Of a stretch of DNA of 64,000 bases, positions 9,027-16,789 are shown in pieces. The notes below the pieces were generated by a model. It ran no database searches and was not told where the DNA came from. It was given only the letters and a program-made list of their open reading frames with translations. A program made the position numbers and the translations under genes. Origin of the DNA: Microbacterium ureisolvens (GTDB taxonomy: Bacteria > Actinomycetota > Actinomycetes > Actinomycetales > Microbacteriaceae); contig NZ_JADIJE010000011.1 in assembly GCF_015278315.1 (NCBI RefSeq), positions 112,929 through 176,928 on the forward strand, read 5' to 3'. Within the stretch, counting starts at the first letter, position 1. The number at the start of each line of letters is the position of its first letter.

Positions 9027-10678
9027 CCGCGCTGCTGCAGGTGTCGAACCTGTCCGTCTCGTACTCGCTGGGCGGCCGGTCGCGCCCGGCCGTCCGCGAC
9101 GTGAGCTTCACCGTCGACCGCGGCGAGGTCGTCGCGATCGTGGGCGAGTCGGGCTCGGGCAAGAGCACGACCGCGCACGCCGTGATCCATCTCCTCTCCG
9201 CCAACGCCTCGGTGGACGCCGGGTCGATCGTCTTCGACGGCACCGACCTCACCGGGCTGTCGCGCCGCGCGTGGCGCGAGGTGCGCGGGCGGGCGATCGG
9301 CCTCATTCCGCAGGACCCGACGACGAGCCTCAACCCCGTGAAGCGGGTCGGGCGTCAGGTCGGCGAGCCGCTCGTCATCCACGGGCTGGCCACCCGCCGC
9401 GGCGCCGACGCACGGGCCGTGGAACTGCTGCGGCTGGCCGGCATCGGCGAGCCCGAGGCCCGCGCGAAGCAGTTCCCGCACCAGTTCTCCGGCGGCATGA
9501 AGCAGCGCGCCCTCATCGCGACGGCGTTGGCCGCCGAGCCGCAGCTCGTGATCGCCGACGAGCCCACGAGCGCCCTCGACGTCACGGTGCAGAAGCAGAT
9601 CCTCGACCACATCGACACCCTCGCCACGACGCTCGGCACCGCGGTGCTGCTCATCACGCACGACCTCGGCGTCGCGGCCGACCGCGCCGACCGCATCATC
9701 GTGATGCAGGACGGCGGGATCGTCGAGACGGGGGCGGCACGGCAGGTCCTCGAGGATCCGCAGCACCCCTATACCCGTGCCCTCATCGCGGCGGCGCCCG
9801 GGCTGCGGGGCACGGCGGCGCGCGTCTCCGGGCGACGGTCGCCCACGGAGCCGGATGCTTCGTCTCGTGCCTCGGTCAGCACAGATGCCGCATCCCCGCC
9901 TCTCCTCGAGGTCACAGATCTCCGCAAGGAGTTCCCGCTGCCCGGCCACGACAAGCTCGTCGCGGTCGACGACGTGTCGTTCCGGATCGACCGCGGCGAG
10001 ACGCTCGCGATCGTCGGCGAGTCCGGGTCGGGCAAGAGCACCACGGCGCGACTGGCTCTGCGGCTCGAGAAGCCGACGGCAGGCGGCATCCGCTTCGACG
10101 GAAACGATCTCGTGACCGCGAGCCGTGAAGAGCTCCGCGCGCTGCGCCGGCGCTTCCAGCTCGTGTATCAGAGCCCGTTCGCCTCGCTGGATCCGCGGTT
10201 CACCATCGCGGAGGTGATCGACGAGCCGCTGCGCGCGTTCGGCGTCGACAAGGCCGAGCGCGCACTCCGAGTGCGAGAGCTGATCGACCAGGTGGCGCTG
10301 CCGGCGGGCATCGCGTCGCGGCGGCCGGCCGAGCTCTCGGGCGGCCAGCGGCAGCGGGTGGCGATCGCTCGCGCGCTCGCGCTGCGCCCCGATCTCGTCG
10401 TGCTCGACGAGGCGGTGTCGGCGCTCGACGTATCGGTGCAGGCGCAGATCCTCGAACTGCTCGCCGCCGTGCAGCGGGACGTCGGGGTGTCGTATCTCTT
10501 CATCAGCCACGACCTCGCGGTGGTCCGCGAGATCTCGGACCGCGTCGCCGTGATGCAGCGCGGCCGGATCGTCGAGCAGGGCGCGACCGCGCAAGTGCTC
10601 GGCGACCCGCGCGAGGAGTACACGCGCCGGCTCATCGACGCGATCCCGGGGTCCACGCTCGCTGCGCGGGCGGCCTGA
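9023..10678 (+). CDS. Dual-domain peptide ABC transporter ATPase (DppD-DppF fusion)
   Basis: A 551-residue protein with two complete nucleotide-binding domains. The first has Walker A GESGSGKST at residues 41-49, signature FSGGMKQRALIA and Walker B LVIADEPTSALDVT. The second has Walker A from residue 332, signature LSGGQRQRVAIA and Walker B LVVLDEAVSALDVS. Single-gene double ATPases are common for peptide importers in actinobacteria. The linker (residues about 277-290, DASSRASVSTDAA) carries the same repeat-derived sequence as the N-terminus of the partner permease. The ATG at 9023 overlaps the permease stop. Confidence 0.95.
   Translation: MTALLQVSNLSVSYSLGGRSRPAVRDVSFTVDRGEVVAIVGESGSGKSTTAHAVIHLLSANASVDAGSIVFDGTDLTGLSRRAWREVRGRAIGLIPQDPTTSLNPVKRVGRQVGEPLVIHGLATRRGADARAVELLRLAGIGEPEARAKQFPHQFSGGMKQRALIATALAAEPQLVIADEPTSALDVTVQKQILDHIDTLATTLGTAVLLITHDLGVAADRADRIIVMQDGGIVETGAARQVLEDPQHPYTRALIAAAPGLRGTAARVSGRRSPTEPDASSRASVSTDAASPPLLEVTDLRKEFPLPGHDKLVAVDDVSFRIDRGETLAIVGESGSGKSTTARLALRLEKPTAGGIRFDGNDLVTASREELRALRRRFQLVYQSPFASLDPRFTIAEVIDEPLRAFGVDKAERALRVRELIDQVALPAGIASRRPAELSGGQRQRVAIARALALRPDLVVLDEAVSALDVSVQAQILELLAAVQRDVGVSYLFISHDLAVVREISDRVAVMQRGRIVEQGATAQVLGDPREEYTRRLIDAIPGSTLAARAA
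9852..9890 (+). repeat. In-frame coding repeat, copy 2 (in ATPase linker)
   Basis: A 39-nt match (35/39) to 8152-8190, in the same reading frame, encoding DASSRASVSTDAA between the two ATPase domains. Both copies sit at inter-domain or terminal linkers, where an insertion would be tolerated. Confidence 0.7.
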
Positions 10679-10754
10679 CCTTCCGGCGACCCACGGCGCA
10701 GCATCCGTCGTCCCCCGTACCGACCCTCCCGGCCATCTCGAAAAGAGGAGCACC

Positions 10755-11627
10755 ATGACCACCACCCTCAACTCCGACGTCGATCGCGCCCGGTTCGGGC
10801 GCGAGTGGGAGGACTGGCACCGCGCACACGAGACGCGCCGCGCCGATCCCCTCGGCTTCTTCGCCATCACCGGCCTGCACTGGCTCGGCGGCGACGCGAT
10901 CACGCTGGCCGGTGCGCCCGGCACGTGGCATCTCGGCACTGACGGCGTGGTCGTCGAGCTCGCCGAGGGCGAGAGTCTGACACTCGACGGGGCGACGATC
11001 GTCGGCACGTACGCGTTCGGCGAGATCGCCGAGCGGGGCAGCGTCACCCCGACGTTCACCGACGGAGGCGTCGCCGGCGCGGTCGAGATCGCCATCCGCG
11101 GCGGTCATACGATCCTGCGTCCGCGCCGGGCCGACCACCCGTTCCTCGCCGAGTACGCAGGCACCCCGACCTACGTGCCGAACCCGCGCTGGCGGGTCGC
11201 GGCGCAGTTCCGTCCGTTCGACGCACCGGTTCCGACCGAGGTCGGCGCCGCCGTCGACGGGCTCACCCACGTCTACGACGCCCCCGGCGTGCTCGAGTTC
11301 TCGTGGCGCGGCGAGGAGTTCGCGCTCACCGCGTTCGAGGGCAAGGCTCCCGGCGACCTGCTCGTGCTGTTCACCGACGCGACGAGCGGCATCACGACGT
11401 ACGCCGCAAACCGTTCCGTGGGCATCGACGCGCCGGACGCCGACGGCTGGACCACCATCGACTTCAACCGCGCCGTGAACCTCCCGTGCGCCTACACGGA
11501 CTTCGCGACGTGCCCGCTGCCGCCGGAGGGCAACCGCCTGCCGATCGGCATCGAGGCCGGCGAGAAGACGCCGCTGTCGCGCGTGCGCGCCGACGGCGCG
11601 CTCGTCGCACCGGGGGTGGTCGCGTGA
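10755..11627 (+). CDS. DUF1684 domain protein
   Basis: This 290-residue protein carries both hallmark blocks of DUF1684: the N-terminal W-x2-HETRRADPLGFFAITGLHWL, and the C-terminal DFNRAVNLPCAYTDFATCPLPP followed by NRLPIGIEAGEK. The function of the family is not established. There is no signal peptide or membrane span. An AGAGGAG ribosome-binding site precedes the ATG, and the stop overlaps the third LLM monooxygenase (GTGA). Coupling to that gene and the importer suggests a role in handling the imported substrate, perhaps hydrolytic; that is inference. Confidence 0.85.
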   Translation: MTTTLNSDVDRARFGREWEDWHRAHETRRADPLGFFAITGLHWLGGDAITLAGAPGTWHLGTDGVVVELAEGESLTLDGATIVGTYAFGEIAERGSVTPTFTDGGVAGAVEIAIRGGHTILRPRRADHPFLAEYAGTPTYVPNPRWRVAAQFRPFDAPVPTEVGAAVDGLTHVYDAPGVLEFSWRGEEFALTAFEGKAPGDLLVLFTDATSGITTYAANRSVGIDAPDADGWTTIDFNRAVNLPCAYTDFATCPLPPEGNRLPIGIEAGEKTPLSRVRADGALVAPGVVA

Positions 11628-12709
11628 AGTTCCAGCTGCTCGACATCGTCCCCTATCGCGCCGATCCGATCACGGGCCGCCAGGTCTCTCCCGCTGAGCG
11701 CTTCGCCGAGACGCTCGAGCAGGCGATCCGCGCGGAAGAGCTGGGATTGGATGCCGTCGCCATCGGCGAGCGCCACGCCGGCAGCTTCATCTCCTCGTCG
11801 CCGACGGTGCTGCTGGGCGCGATCGCCGCCCGGACCGACAGCATCCGTCTCAATTCCGGCGTCACCGTGCTCTCCGTGCTGGATCCGGTGCGCGTCGCGG
11901 AGGATTACGCGACCATCGACCAGCTCTCGGGCGGACGCCTGGACATCACGATCGGCAAGGGCAACGAAGTCGCCCAGTTCCCGTTGTTCGGACTCGACAT
12001 CGACGACCAGTGGGAGCTGCTCGCCGAGAAGTACGAGCTGCTGCGGACGCTGTGGCGCGAGGAGGACGTCACGTGGCCCGGCACCGAGTTCACCCGGCCG
12101 CTCGCCGGCGTGACGACGCTGCCGCGGCCGTTCGCCGGCGCTCCGCGGGTGTGGCACGGCTCGGCGACGACGCTGTTCTCGGCCGGGCTCGCCGCGCGCT
12201 TCGGCGACCCGCTGTTCAGCGCGAACGCGATCCAGCCGCTCGAGAACTACGGCGTGCTCGTCGACCACTACCGCTCCGAGTACGCGCGCCACGGCCACGA
12301 CCCGGCGAGCGCGTTCGTGGCCGCCGGCTCGGGTGCGCTCTTCATCGCCGACACCACGCAGGAGGCGATCGCCCAGTACGGCCCCGTCTACAACGCGATC
12401 GTGGCCGCGACGAACGTGCCCGGGAACAACACCCCGTTCCGTGACATCGAGCACGCCGTCGCCGAGGGTCCGGCTCTCGTCGGCACGCCGCAACAGGTGA
12501 TCGACAAGATCGCGCGGTTCCACGGCCGGCTCGGCCACGACCTGCAATCCATCAGCCTGCCGACTACGGTGCCGATCGCGCAGCAGCTCGAGATCCTCGA
12601 GCGGTTCGCGCTCGAGGTGGCCCCGGTGCTCCGCCGGGAGCTCCCGACGACGCTGTGGACGGATGCCGACCCCCTGGGTCAGCGGACGCCCGAGCTGGCG
12701 GCGGTGTGA
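11624..12709 (+). CDS. LLM-class flavin-dependent monooxygenase 3
   Basis: A 361-residue luciferase-like oxidoreductase. Visible landmarks are MKFQLLDIVPYRADP, AEELGLDAVAIGERHAGSF, LNSGVTVLSVLDPVRVAEDYATIDQLSGGRLDITIGKG, LLAEKYELLRTLWREE and the C-terminal LVGTPQQVIDKIARFHGRLG. It is not closely similar to the two LLM enzymes at the start of the block, so the cluster carries three distinct flavin monooxygenases. The GTG at 11624 overlaps the DUF1684 stop. It ends the block, 18 bp from the convergent dodecin gene. Confidence 0.88.
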   Translation: MKFQLLDIVPYRADPITGRQVSPAERFAETLEQAIRAEELGLDAVAIGERHAGSFISSSPTVLLGAIAARTDSIRLNSGVTVLSVLDPVRVAEDYATIDQLSGGRLDITIGKGNEVAQFPLFGLDIDDQWELLAEKYELLRTLWREEDVTWPGTEFTRPLAGVTTLPRPFAGAPRVWHGSATTLFSAGLAARFGDPLFSANAIQPLENYGVLVDHYRSEYARHGHDPASAFVAAGSGALFIADTTQEAIAQYGPVYNAIVAATNVPGNNTPFRDIEHAVAEGPALVGTPQQVIDKIARFHGRLGHDLQSISLPTTVPIAQQLEILERFALEVAPVLRRELPTTLWTDADPLGQRTPELAAV

Positions 12710-12727
12710 GCAGAGGGATGTCTCGGC

Positions 12728-12934
12728 TCAGTCCGGCACGTACTTGAAGGAGAGCTGGAGCCGGGTGCGGAACAGCAGCGTCCCGTCGTCGCCGACGACC
12801 ACGTCCTGTTTCGTCACCTCGGCGATGCGCAGATCGTGCACCGATCCCGCGGCGGTGGTGATGGCTTCTCGAGCCGCCTCCTCCCACGACGAGGCACTCG
12901 TGCCGATGACGTCGATCACTCGGTAAACGCTCAT
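12728..12934 (-). CDS. Dodecin family flavin-storage protein
   Basis: Dodecins are about 68-residue proteins that form hollow dodecamers binding riboflavin, FMN or related flavins. The sequence MSVYRVIDVIGTSASSWEEAAREAI...LRIAEVTKQDVVV...YRTRLQLSFKY-like C-terminus (here FRTRLQLSFKYVPD) matches the family along its length at exactly 68 residues. The ATG at 12934 was chosen for this fit and for GAGGGG 6 nt upstream; an upstream in-frame start would add 12 unrelated residues. It sits next to three flavin-dependent monooxygenases, an association that could be functional or chance. Confidence 0.92.
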   Translation of the reverse strand: MSVYRVIDVIGTSASSWEEAAREAITTAAGSVHDLRIAEVTKQDVVVGDDGTLLFRTRLQLSFKYVPD

Positions 12935-13064
12935 GTCGAACCCCTCACGCCTCGATACCGACATCTCCATGGTGATCGCCCGGTCGCCCCGGCGGAAGGG
13001 GCCTGCCTGCGCGGGTCCGACCGGCCACTCGGCGAGTTCCCAGGCAACGCCCGGCGCGGCCGAT

Positions 13065-13070
13065 TAGTCT
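13065..13070 (+). promoter_or_regulatory. -10 box for the riboswitch-terC transcript
   Basis: TAGTCT places transcription start near 13077, just before the first paired bases of the yybP-ykoY aptamer. No convincing -35 is visible. Confidence 0.4.
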
Positions 13071-13078
13071 TCCTAGAC

Positions 13079-13173
13079 CCAAGGGGAGTACTCCGACACG
13101 GTCGGCTCGTCATTACGGATGCACGGCGCATCCCGGGCGACCGGTCCTCATTCGAGGATGGAGAAGACCTTGA
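13079..13173 (+). ncRNA. yybP-ykoY manganese riboswitch
   Basis: The leader of terC contains the two diagnostic ends of this riboswitch class: AAGGGGAGTA at 13081-13090 and AAGACCTTG at 13164-13172, with AAGG (13081-13084) able to pair with CCTT (13168-13171) to close the aptamer. Internal hairpins (GGATGC...GCATCC) fill the middle. The class senses Mn2+ and typically turns on Mn2+ exporters. The terC start lies 34 nt downstream, leaving room for sequestration of its ribosome-binding site GGAG (13197-13200). Class call is from conserved ends only; no covariance model was run. Confidence 0.85.
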
Positions 13174-13206
13174 CGCCGCTTCGTCGCGCCAGGTCTGGAG
13201 TCGTCC

Positions 13207-14403
13207 TTGAACATCACCCCGCTCGTGTGGGTCATCACGATCGCGGTCACCATCGCGTTCTTCGTCTACGAGTTCTTCGCGCACGTGCGCAAGCCTCATG
13301 AGCCGACCATCGGCGAATCCGCCAGGTGGTCGGCTTTCTACATCGGCCTGGCGCTCCTGTTCGGCGTCGGCATCGGCGTCGTGTCGGGGTGGACGTACGG
13401 AGGCGAGTACTTCGCCGGGTACCTCACCGAGAAGGCGCTGTCGATCGACAACCTCTTCGTCTTCCTCATCGTGATGACCGGCTTCGCGGTCCCGAAGATC
13501 TATCAGCAGAAGGTGCTGATGATCGGCATCGTGATCGCGCTCATCCTCCGCGGCGCGTTCATCGCCGTCGGCGCCGCGCTCATCGAGAACTTCTCGTGGG
13601 TCTTCTACCTCTTCGGCGCGCTGCTTCTGGTGCTCGCGTACCGCCAGGCGTTCGGCGACCACCAGAGCAACCCGTCGGACGGGCGTTTCATGCGCCTGGT
13701 CCGTCGCGTGCTGCCCGTGACGAACGAGTACCACCAGGACCGCCTGACGGTCCGCAAGGACGGCCGCCGGTTCGTCACGCCGATGCTCCTCACGATCATC
13801 GCGATCGGGTTCGTCGACCTCATCTTCGCCGTGGACTCGATCCCCGCCATCTACGGCCTCACCGAGCAGGCGTACATCGTCTTCACCGCGAACGCCTTCG
13901 CGCTCATGGGCCTGCGGCAGCTGTACTTCCTCATCGGCGGGCTGCTGGAGCGCCTGGTGTACCTCGCCCAGGGCCTCGCCGTCATCCTCGCGTTCATCGG
14001 CGTGAAGCTCGTGCTGCACGCGATGCACGTCAACGAGCTGCCGTTCATCAACGGCGGCGAGCCGATGCTGTGGGCCCCCGAGATCCCGATCTGGTTCTCG
14101 CTGCTGTTCATCGCGGCGACGATCGCCGTCGCGACTGTCGCGAGCCTCATCAAGACCCGCGGCGGCCGCGGGGTCGCCCACACGCCCGCGGCGAACGCTC
14201 CCGTGGCGAGCGCGTCCGTGGGCAGCGCGTCCGTGGGCAGCGCGTCCGTGGGCAGCGCGTCCGCGGGGCACACCCCGCTCGCGCCCGAAGCCCATGCTGC
14301 CGAAGCCGACGGAGTCCCCGCCGCAGTCCACGCCCCCGAAACCCACGCCCCCGAAACCCCCGCGGACACCGTGTCCGCGGACACCAGGAAGGAAGTCTCT
14401 TGA
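13207..14403 (+). CDS. TerC family membrane protein, probable Mn2+ exporter
   Basis: A 398-residue polytopic membrane protein with TerC signatures: EKALSIDNLFVFLIVMTGFAVP with the conserved Asp, VDLIFAVDSIPAIYGLT with a second acidic motif, and ALMGLRQLYFLIGGLL. About nine spans are visible. TerC/Alx proteins export Mn2+, in line with the upstream manganese riboswitch. The start is a TTG at 13207, chosen because GGAG lies 6 nt upstream and the membrane-protein N-terminus MNITPLVWVITIAV follows directly. The last 75 residues are a low-complexity tail made of 15-nt tandem units (14206-14265 and 14329-14358). Confidence 0.92.
   Translation: MNITPLVWVITIAVTIAFFVYEFFAHVRKPHEPTIGESARWSAFYIGLALLFGVGIGVVSGWTYGGEYFAGYLTEKALSIDNLFVFLIVMTGFAVPKIYQQKVLMIGIVIALILRGAFIAVGAALIENFSWVFYLFGALLLVLAYRQAFGDHQSNPSDGRFMRLVRRVLPVTNEYHQDRLTVRKDGRRFVTPMLLTIIAIGFVDLIFAVDSIPAIYGLTEQAYIVFTANAFALMGLRQLYFLIGGLLERLVYLAQGLAVILAFIGVKLVLHAMHVNELPFINGGEPMLWAPEIPIWFSLLFIAATIAVATVASLIKTRGGRGVAHTPAANAPVASASVGSASVGSASVGSASAGHTPLAPEAHAAEADGVPAAVHAPETHAPETPADTVSADTRKEVS
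14206..14265 (+). repeat. Four 15-nt tandem repeats in the terC tail
   Basis: Four copies of a unit close to GGCAGCGCGTCCGTG encode ASASV, GSASV, GSASV and GSASA. The repeat keeps frame, so copy number can vary by slippage without breaking the protein. Confidence 0.9.
14329..14358 (+). repeat. Two 15-nt tandem repeats in the terC tail
   Basis: Two identical CACGCCCCCGAAACC units encode HAPET-HAPET in the extramembrane tail of the TerC protein. Confidence 0.9.
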
Positions 14404-14447
14404 GACGCCACCCGCGCGGTGACACCGCCGCCGACCCCGACAGTCCC

Positions 14448-14471
14448 TGCGCCCGGGTGACCCCGGGCGCA
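14448..14471. terminator. 10-bp stem-loop between terC and the CNNM-type gene
   Basis: TGCGCCCGGG (14448-14457) and CCCGGGCGCA (14462-14471) form a perfect 10-bp stem with a 4-nt loop. There is no U-tract. It may partly terminate terC transcripts or protect the mRNA 3' end. Confidence 0.5.
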
Positions 14472-14500
14472 CCCGCTCCGAAGCGGAAGCACGCCTGCTG

Positions 14501-15811
14501 ATGGGCGACCTGCTCTGGAACATCGCACTCGTCATCGTCTTCGTGCTCATCGGCGGCGTCTTCGCGGCGACCGAGATGGCGCTGGTCACCCTCCGGGAGA
14601 GCCAGCTCAACACCATCGCGGCCCGCGGCCGGCGCGGCGAGAAGGTCGCCGGCCTCGCCCGCAACCCGAACACCTTCCTCTCGGCGGTGCAGATCGGCGT
14701 CACCGTCGCCGGCTTCGCGTCGGCCGCCTACGGCGCCACCTCGATCGCGCCCTCGGTGGCGCCCCTGTTCGAGCTCTGGGGAGCCTCCGAGCAGCTGGCG
14801 TCGACCATCGCGACGATCCTGCTGACCCTCGTCATCGCGTACCTCTCGCTGGTGCTCGGCGAGCTGGTGCCCAAGCGCCTGGCGATCCAGCGCAACGCGC
14901 AGTTCGCCTACGCGGTCGCACCGGTGCTCGACGGGTTCGCCACCATCATGCGGCCGGTGATCTGGCTGCTGTCGGTGTCGACGAATGCCGTCGTGCGCCT
15001 TCTCGGCGGCGATCCGCACAAAGCCGTCGAGGAGCTCAGCGAAGAGGAGTTCCGCGACATCGTGGCGACCCAGCAGGGCCTGCCCGACGACGAGAAGCGC
15101 ATCCTCGACGACGTGCTCTCGCTGCGCGGTCGCCAGATCAGCGAGGTCATGCGGCCGCGACCGGAGGTCGTCGCGCTGGACGAGGCCGCCACCATCGCCG
15201 AGGCCGTGGCCCAGGTGAAGGAGCTGCCGTTCTCGCGCTACCCCGTCGCCGACCGGTCGATCGACGACATCATCGGGTTCGTCCACGTCCGCGACGTCTT
15301 CGAGGCTGCGGCGGAGAACCCCGGTGCACCCGTCCAGGGCCTGATGCGACCGATCTCGTACCTGCCGTCCACGGCCGGGGTGCTGCCGACGCTCACCCGC
15401 ATGCGGGCCGACGGGCATCACATCGCCGTCGTCGTGGACGAGTACGGCGGGACCGACGGCATCGTGACGCTGGAGGACCTCGTGGAGGAGGTCGTCGGCG
15501 AGATCTTCGACGAGTACGACACCGCCGCCGACCCGGTGGCGGTGGGCGGGGAGCTCGACGGTCGCCTGAACCTCCAGGACTTCGAGGAGCTCACCGGCCT
15601 GGCTCTGCCCCGCGGATCGTCCGACACCGTCGCGGGCTTCGTCATCGAGCAGCTCGGACGACTCGCCGCGGTGGGTGACACGGTCGAACTGGACGGCGCG
15701 ACCCTCCAGGTCACCGCACTGGACCGTCGGCGGATCTCCGGCGTGCGCGTGAGCACGCGGCCCGCCGGGGAGGCGGGCACACCCGCCGGCGTCGGCGAAC
15801 GGGGCTCGTGA
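14501..15811 (+). CDS. CNNM/CorC-type membrane protein with CBS domains
   Basis: A 436-residue protein with the DUF21 (CNNM) membrane domain at about 1-190 (FAATEMALVTLRESQLNTIAARG; LSLVLGELVPKRLAIQ), a CBS pair at about 210-330 (ISEVMRPRPEVVALDE, MRPISYLPSTAGVLPTL, VVVDEYGGTDGIVTLEDLVEEVVGEI) and a C-terminal transporter-associated domain. The family was once called hemolysin-like and includes Mg2+/Co2+ efflux or transport proteins. It follows terC by 97 bp and may share the Mn-riboswitch transcript. ATG at 14501 has a weak ribosome-binding site (GGAAG). Confidence 0.92.
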   Translation: MGDLLWNIALVIVFVLIGGVFAATEMALVTLRESQLNTIAARGRRGEKVAGLARNPNTFLSAVQIGVTVAGFASAAYGATSIAPSVAPLFELWGASEQLASTIATILLTLVIAYLSLVLGELVPKRLAIQRNAQFAYAVAPVLDGFATIMRPVIWLLSVSTNAVVRLLGGDPHKAVEELSEEEFRDIVATQQGLPDDEKRILDDVLSLRGRQISEVMRPRPEVVALDEAATIAEAVAQVKELPFSRYPVADRSIDDIIGFVHVRDVFEAAAENPGAPVQGLMRPISYLPSTAGVLPTLTRMRADGHHIAVVVDEYGGTDGIVTLEDLVEEVVGEIFDEYDTAADPVAVGGELDGRLNLQDFEELTGLALPRGSSDTVAGFVIEQLGRLAAVGDTVELDGATLQVTALDRRRISGVRVSTRPAGEAGTPAGVGERGS

Positions 15812-15842
15812 GCGCGGCGGTGCGCGCGGTCTCGGGTGAGCC

Positions 15843-16706
15843 TCAGCGGGCTTCCCCGGGGTCGATGCGCACTGCCGATCCCGACACGACGATTCCGCCG
15901 GTCGCCGGAATGTCGACGGTCAGCTCGCTCGGCCGGCCCACGTGGCTCCCCTGCAGAATGACGACGGCACCCGGGGCCTGCACCGCGCCGGTGGCTCGCA
16001 GGTAGCCGCCGGTGGCCGCCGCGGCGGCGCCCGTCGCCGGGTCCTCGACGATCGATCCGACGGGGAAGACGTTGCGGGCGTGCCAGCGATCGTCGGCCTC
16101 CGGCCACAGCACGATCATGGTCGCCGGCCACCCCCGCGCGTCGAGCACGCGGCGCGCGCGGGCCGGGTCGACCCTGAACCGGTCGAACACCGCTCGGTCG
16201 GCGATCACGACGAGGGGGTGCCAGTTTCCGCCGAACGCCAGCGCGGGCGCGAAACGGGGGTGCAGATCGCCCTCCGACAGCCCGATCGACCCGAGGACGT
16301 CGGCGAGCGCGTCGCCCGGGAGCGGCGCGATGCCGGGCTCGACGCTCGTGAAAGACACCCGCCGCTCACCGGACGCATCCGTGACGGTCTCGATCTCGAC
16401 GACGCCGACCGGCGTCTCGAACGAGATCGCGCCGTCACCCTCGTCGGCGGCGATCGCGGCGGCCGCGGCGACGGTGGCGTGTCCGCAGAACGGGACTTCG
16501 GCCAGGGGCGAGAAGTAGCGGATCGCGCGGCGGCCCGGAGCGCTGCCGGCCTGCACGAAGGCCGATTCCGCGTACCCGAGGTCGGCGGCGATGCCGAGCA
16601 TCGCGGCATCCGTCAGCTCTCCGGCGTCCAGCACGACGCCCGCAGCATTGCCGCCCGCCGGGTCGGAGGAGAACGCCGTCCACCGCTGGATGTCGAGAGG
16701 GCTCAT
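15843..16706 (-). CDS. PhzF family isomerase/epimerase
   Basis: A 287-residue member of the PhzF/diaminopimelate-epimerase fold. It shows the N-terminal FSSDPAGGNAAGVVLDAGEL motif, the active-site Glu segment YAESAFVQ, FCGHATVAAAAAI, and the C-terminal ARNVFPVGSIVEDPATGAAAAATGGYL anion-binding motif. PhzF itself isomerises a phenazine precursor, but most homologues act on unknown small molecules and no phenazine genes are present here. The ATG at 16706 directly follows a TATCGT -10 box by 6 nt, suggesting a leaderless mRNA; a GTG 18 nt upstream would lie within that promoter. Confidence 0.92.
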   Translation of the reverse strand: MSPLDIQRWTAFSSDPAGGNAAGVVLDAGELTDAAMLGIAADLGYAESAFVQAGSAPGRRAIRYFSPLAEVPFCGHATVAAAAAIAADEGDGAISFETPVGVVEIETVTDASGERRVSFTSVEPGIAPLPGDALADVLGSIGLSEGDLHPRFAPALAFGGNWHPLVVIADRAVFDRFRVDPARARRVLDARGWPATMIVLWPEADDRWHARNVFPVGSIVEDPATGAAAAATGGYLRATGAVQAPGAVVILQGSHVGRPSELTVDIPATGGIVVSGSAVRIDPGEAR

Positions 16707-16712
16707 GCCGCC

Positions 16713-16718
16713 ACGATA
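16713..16718 (-). promoter_or_regulatory. -10 box of phzF-like gene (leaderless)
   Basis: TATCGT on the minus strand, followed by 6 nt (GGCGGC) and the ATG at 16706. The spacing fits transcription starting at the A of ATG. Confidence 0.55.
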
Positions 16719-16789
16719 GGTCACCGGTCACACCCCCTTCGATACGGGGGGACGGATGCCGCACCCGCACGCGGGCGCGTCGCAGCCTG

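Noticed and set aside
13045..13065. A separate -35 for the riboswitch promoter
   Set aside because: The expected positions do not resemble TTGACA, so only the -10 was kept.
15843..16706. Phenazine biosynthesis locus based on the PhzF homologue
   Set aside because: No other phz genes are nearby, and most PhzF-family proteins are unrelated to phenazine synthesis.
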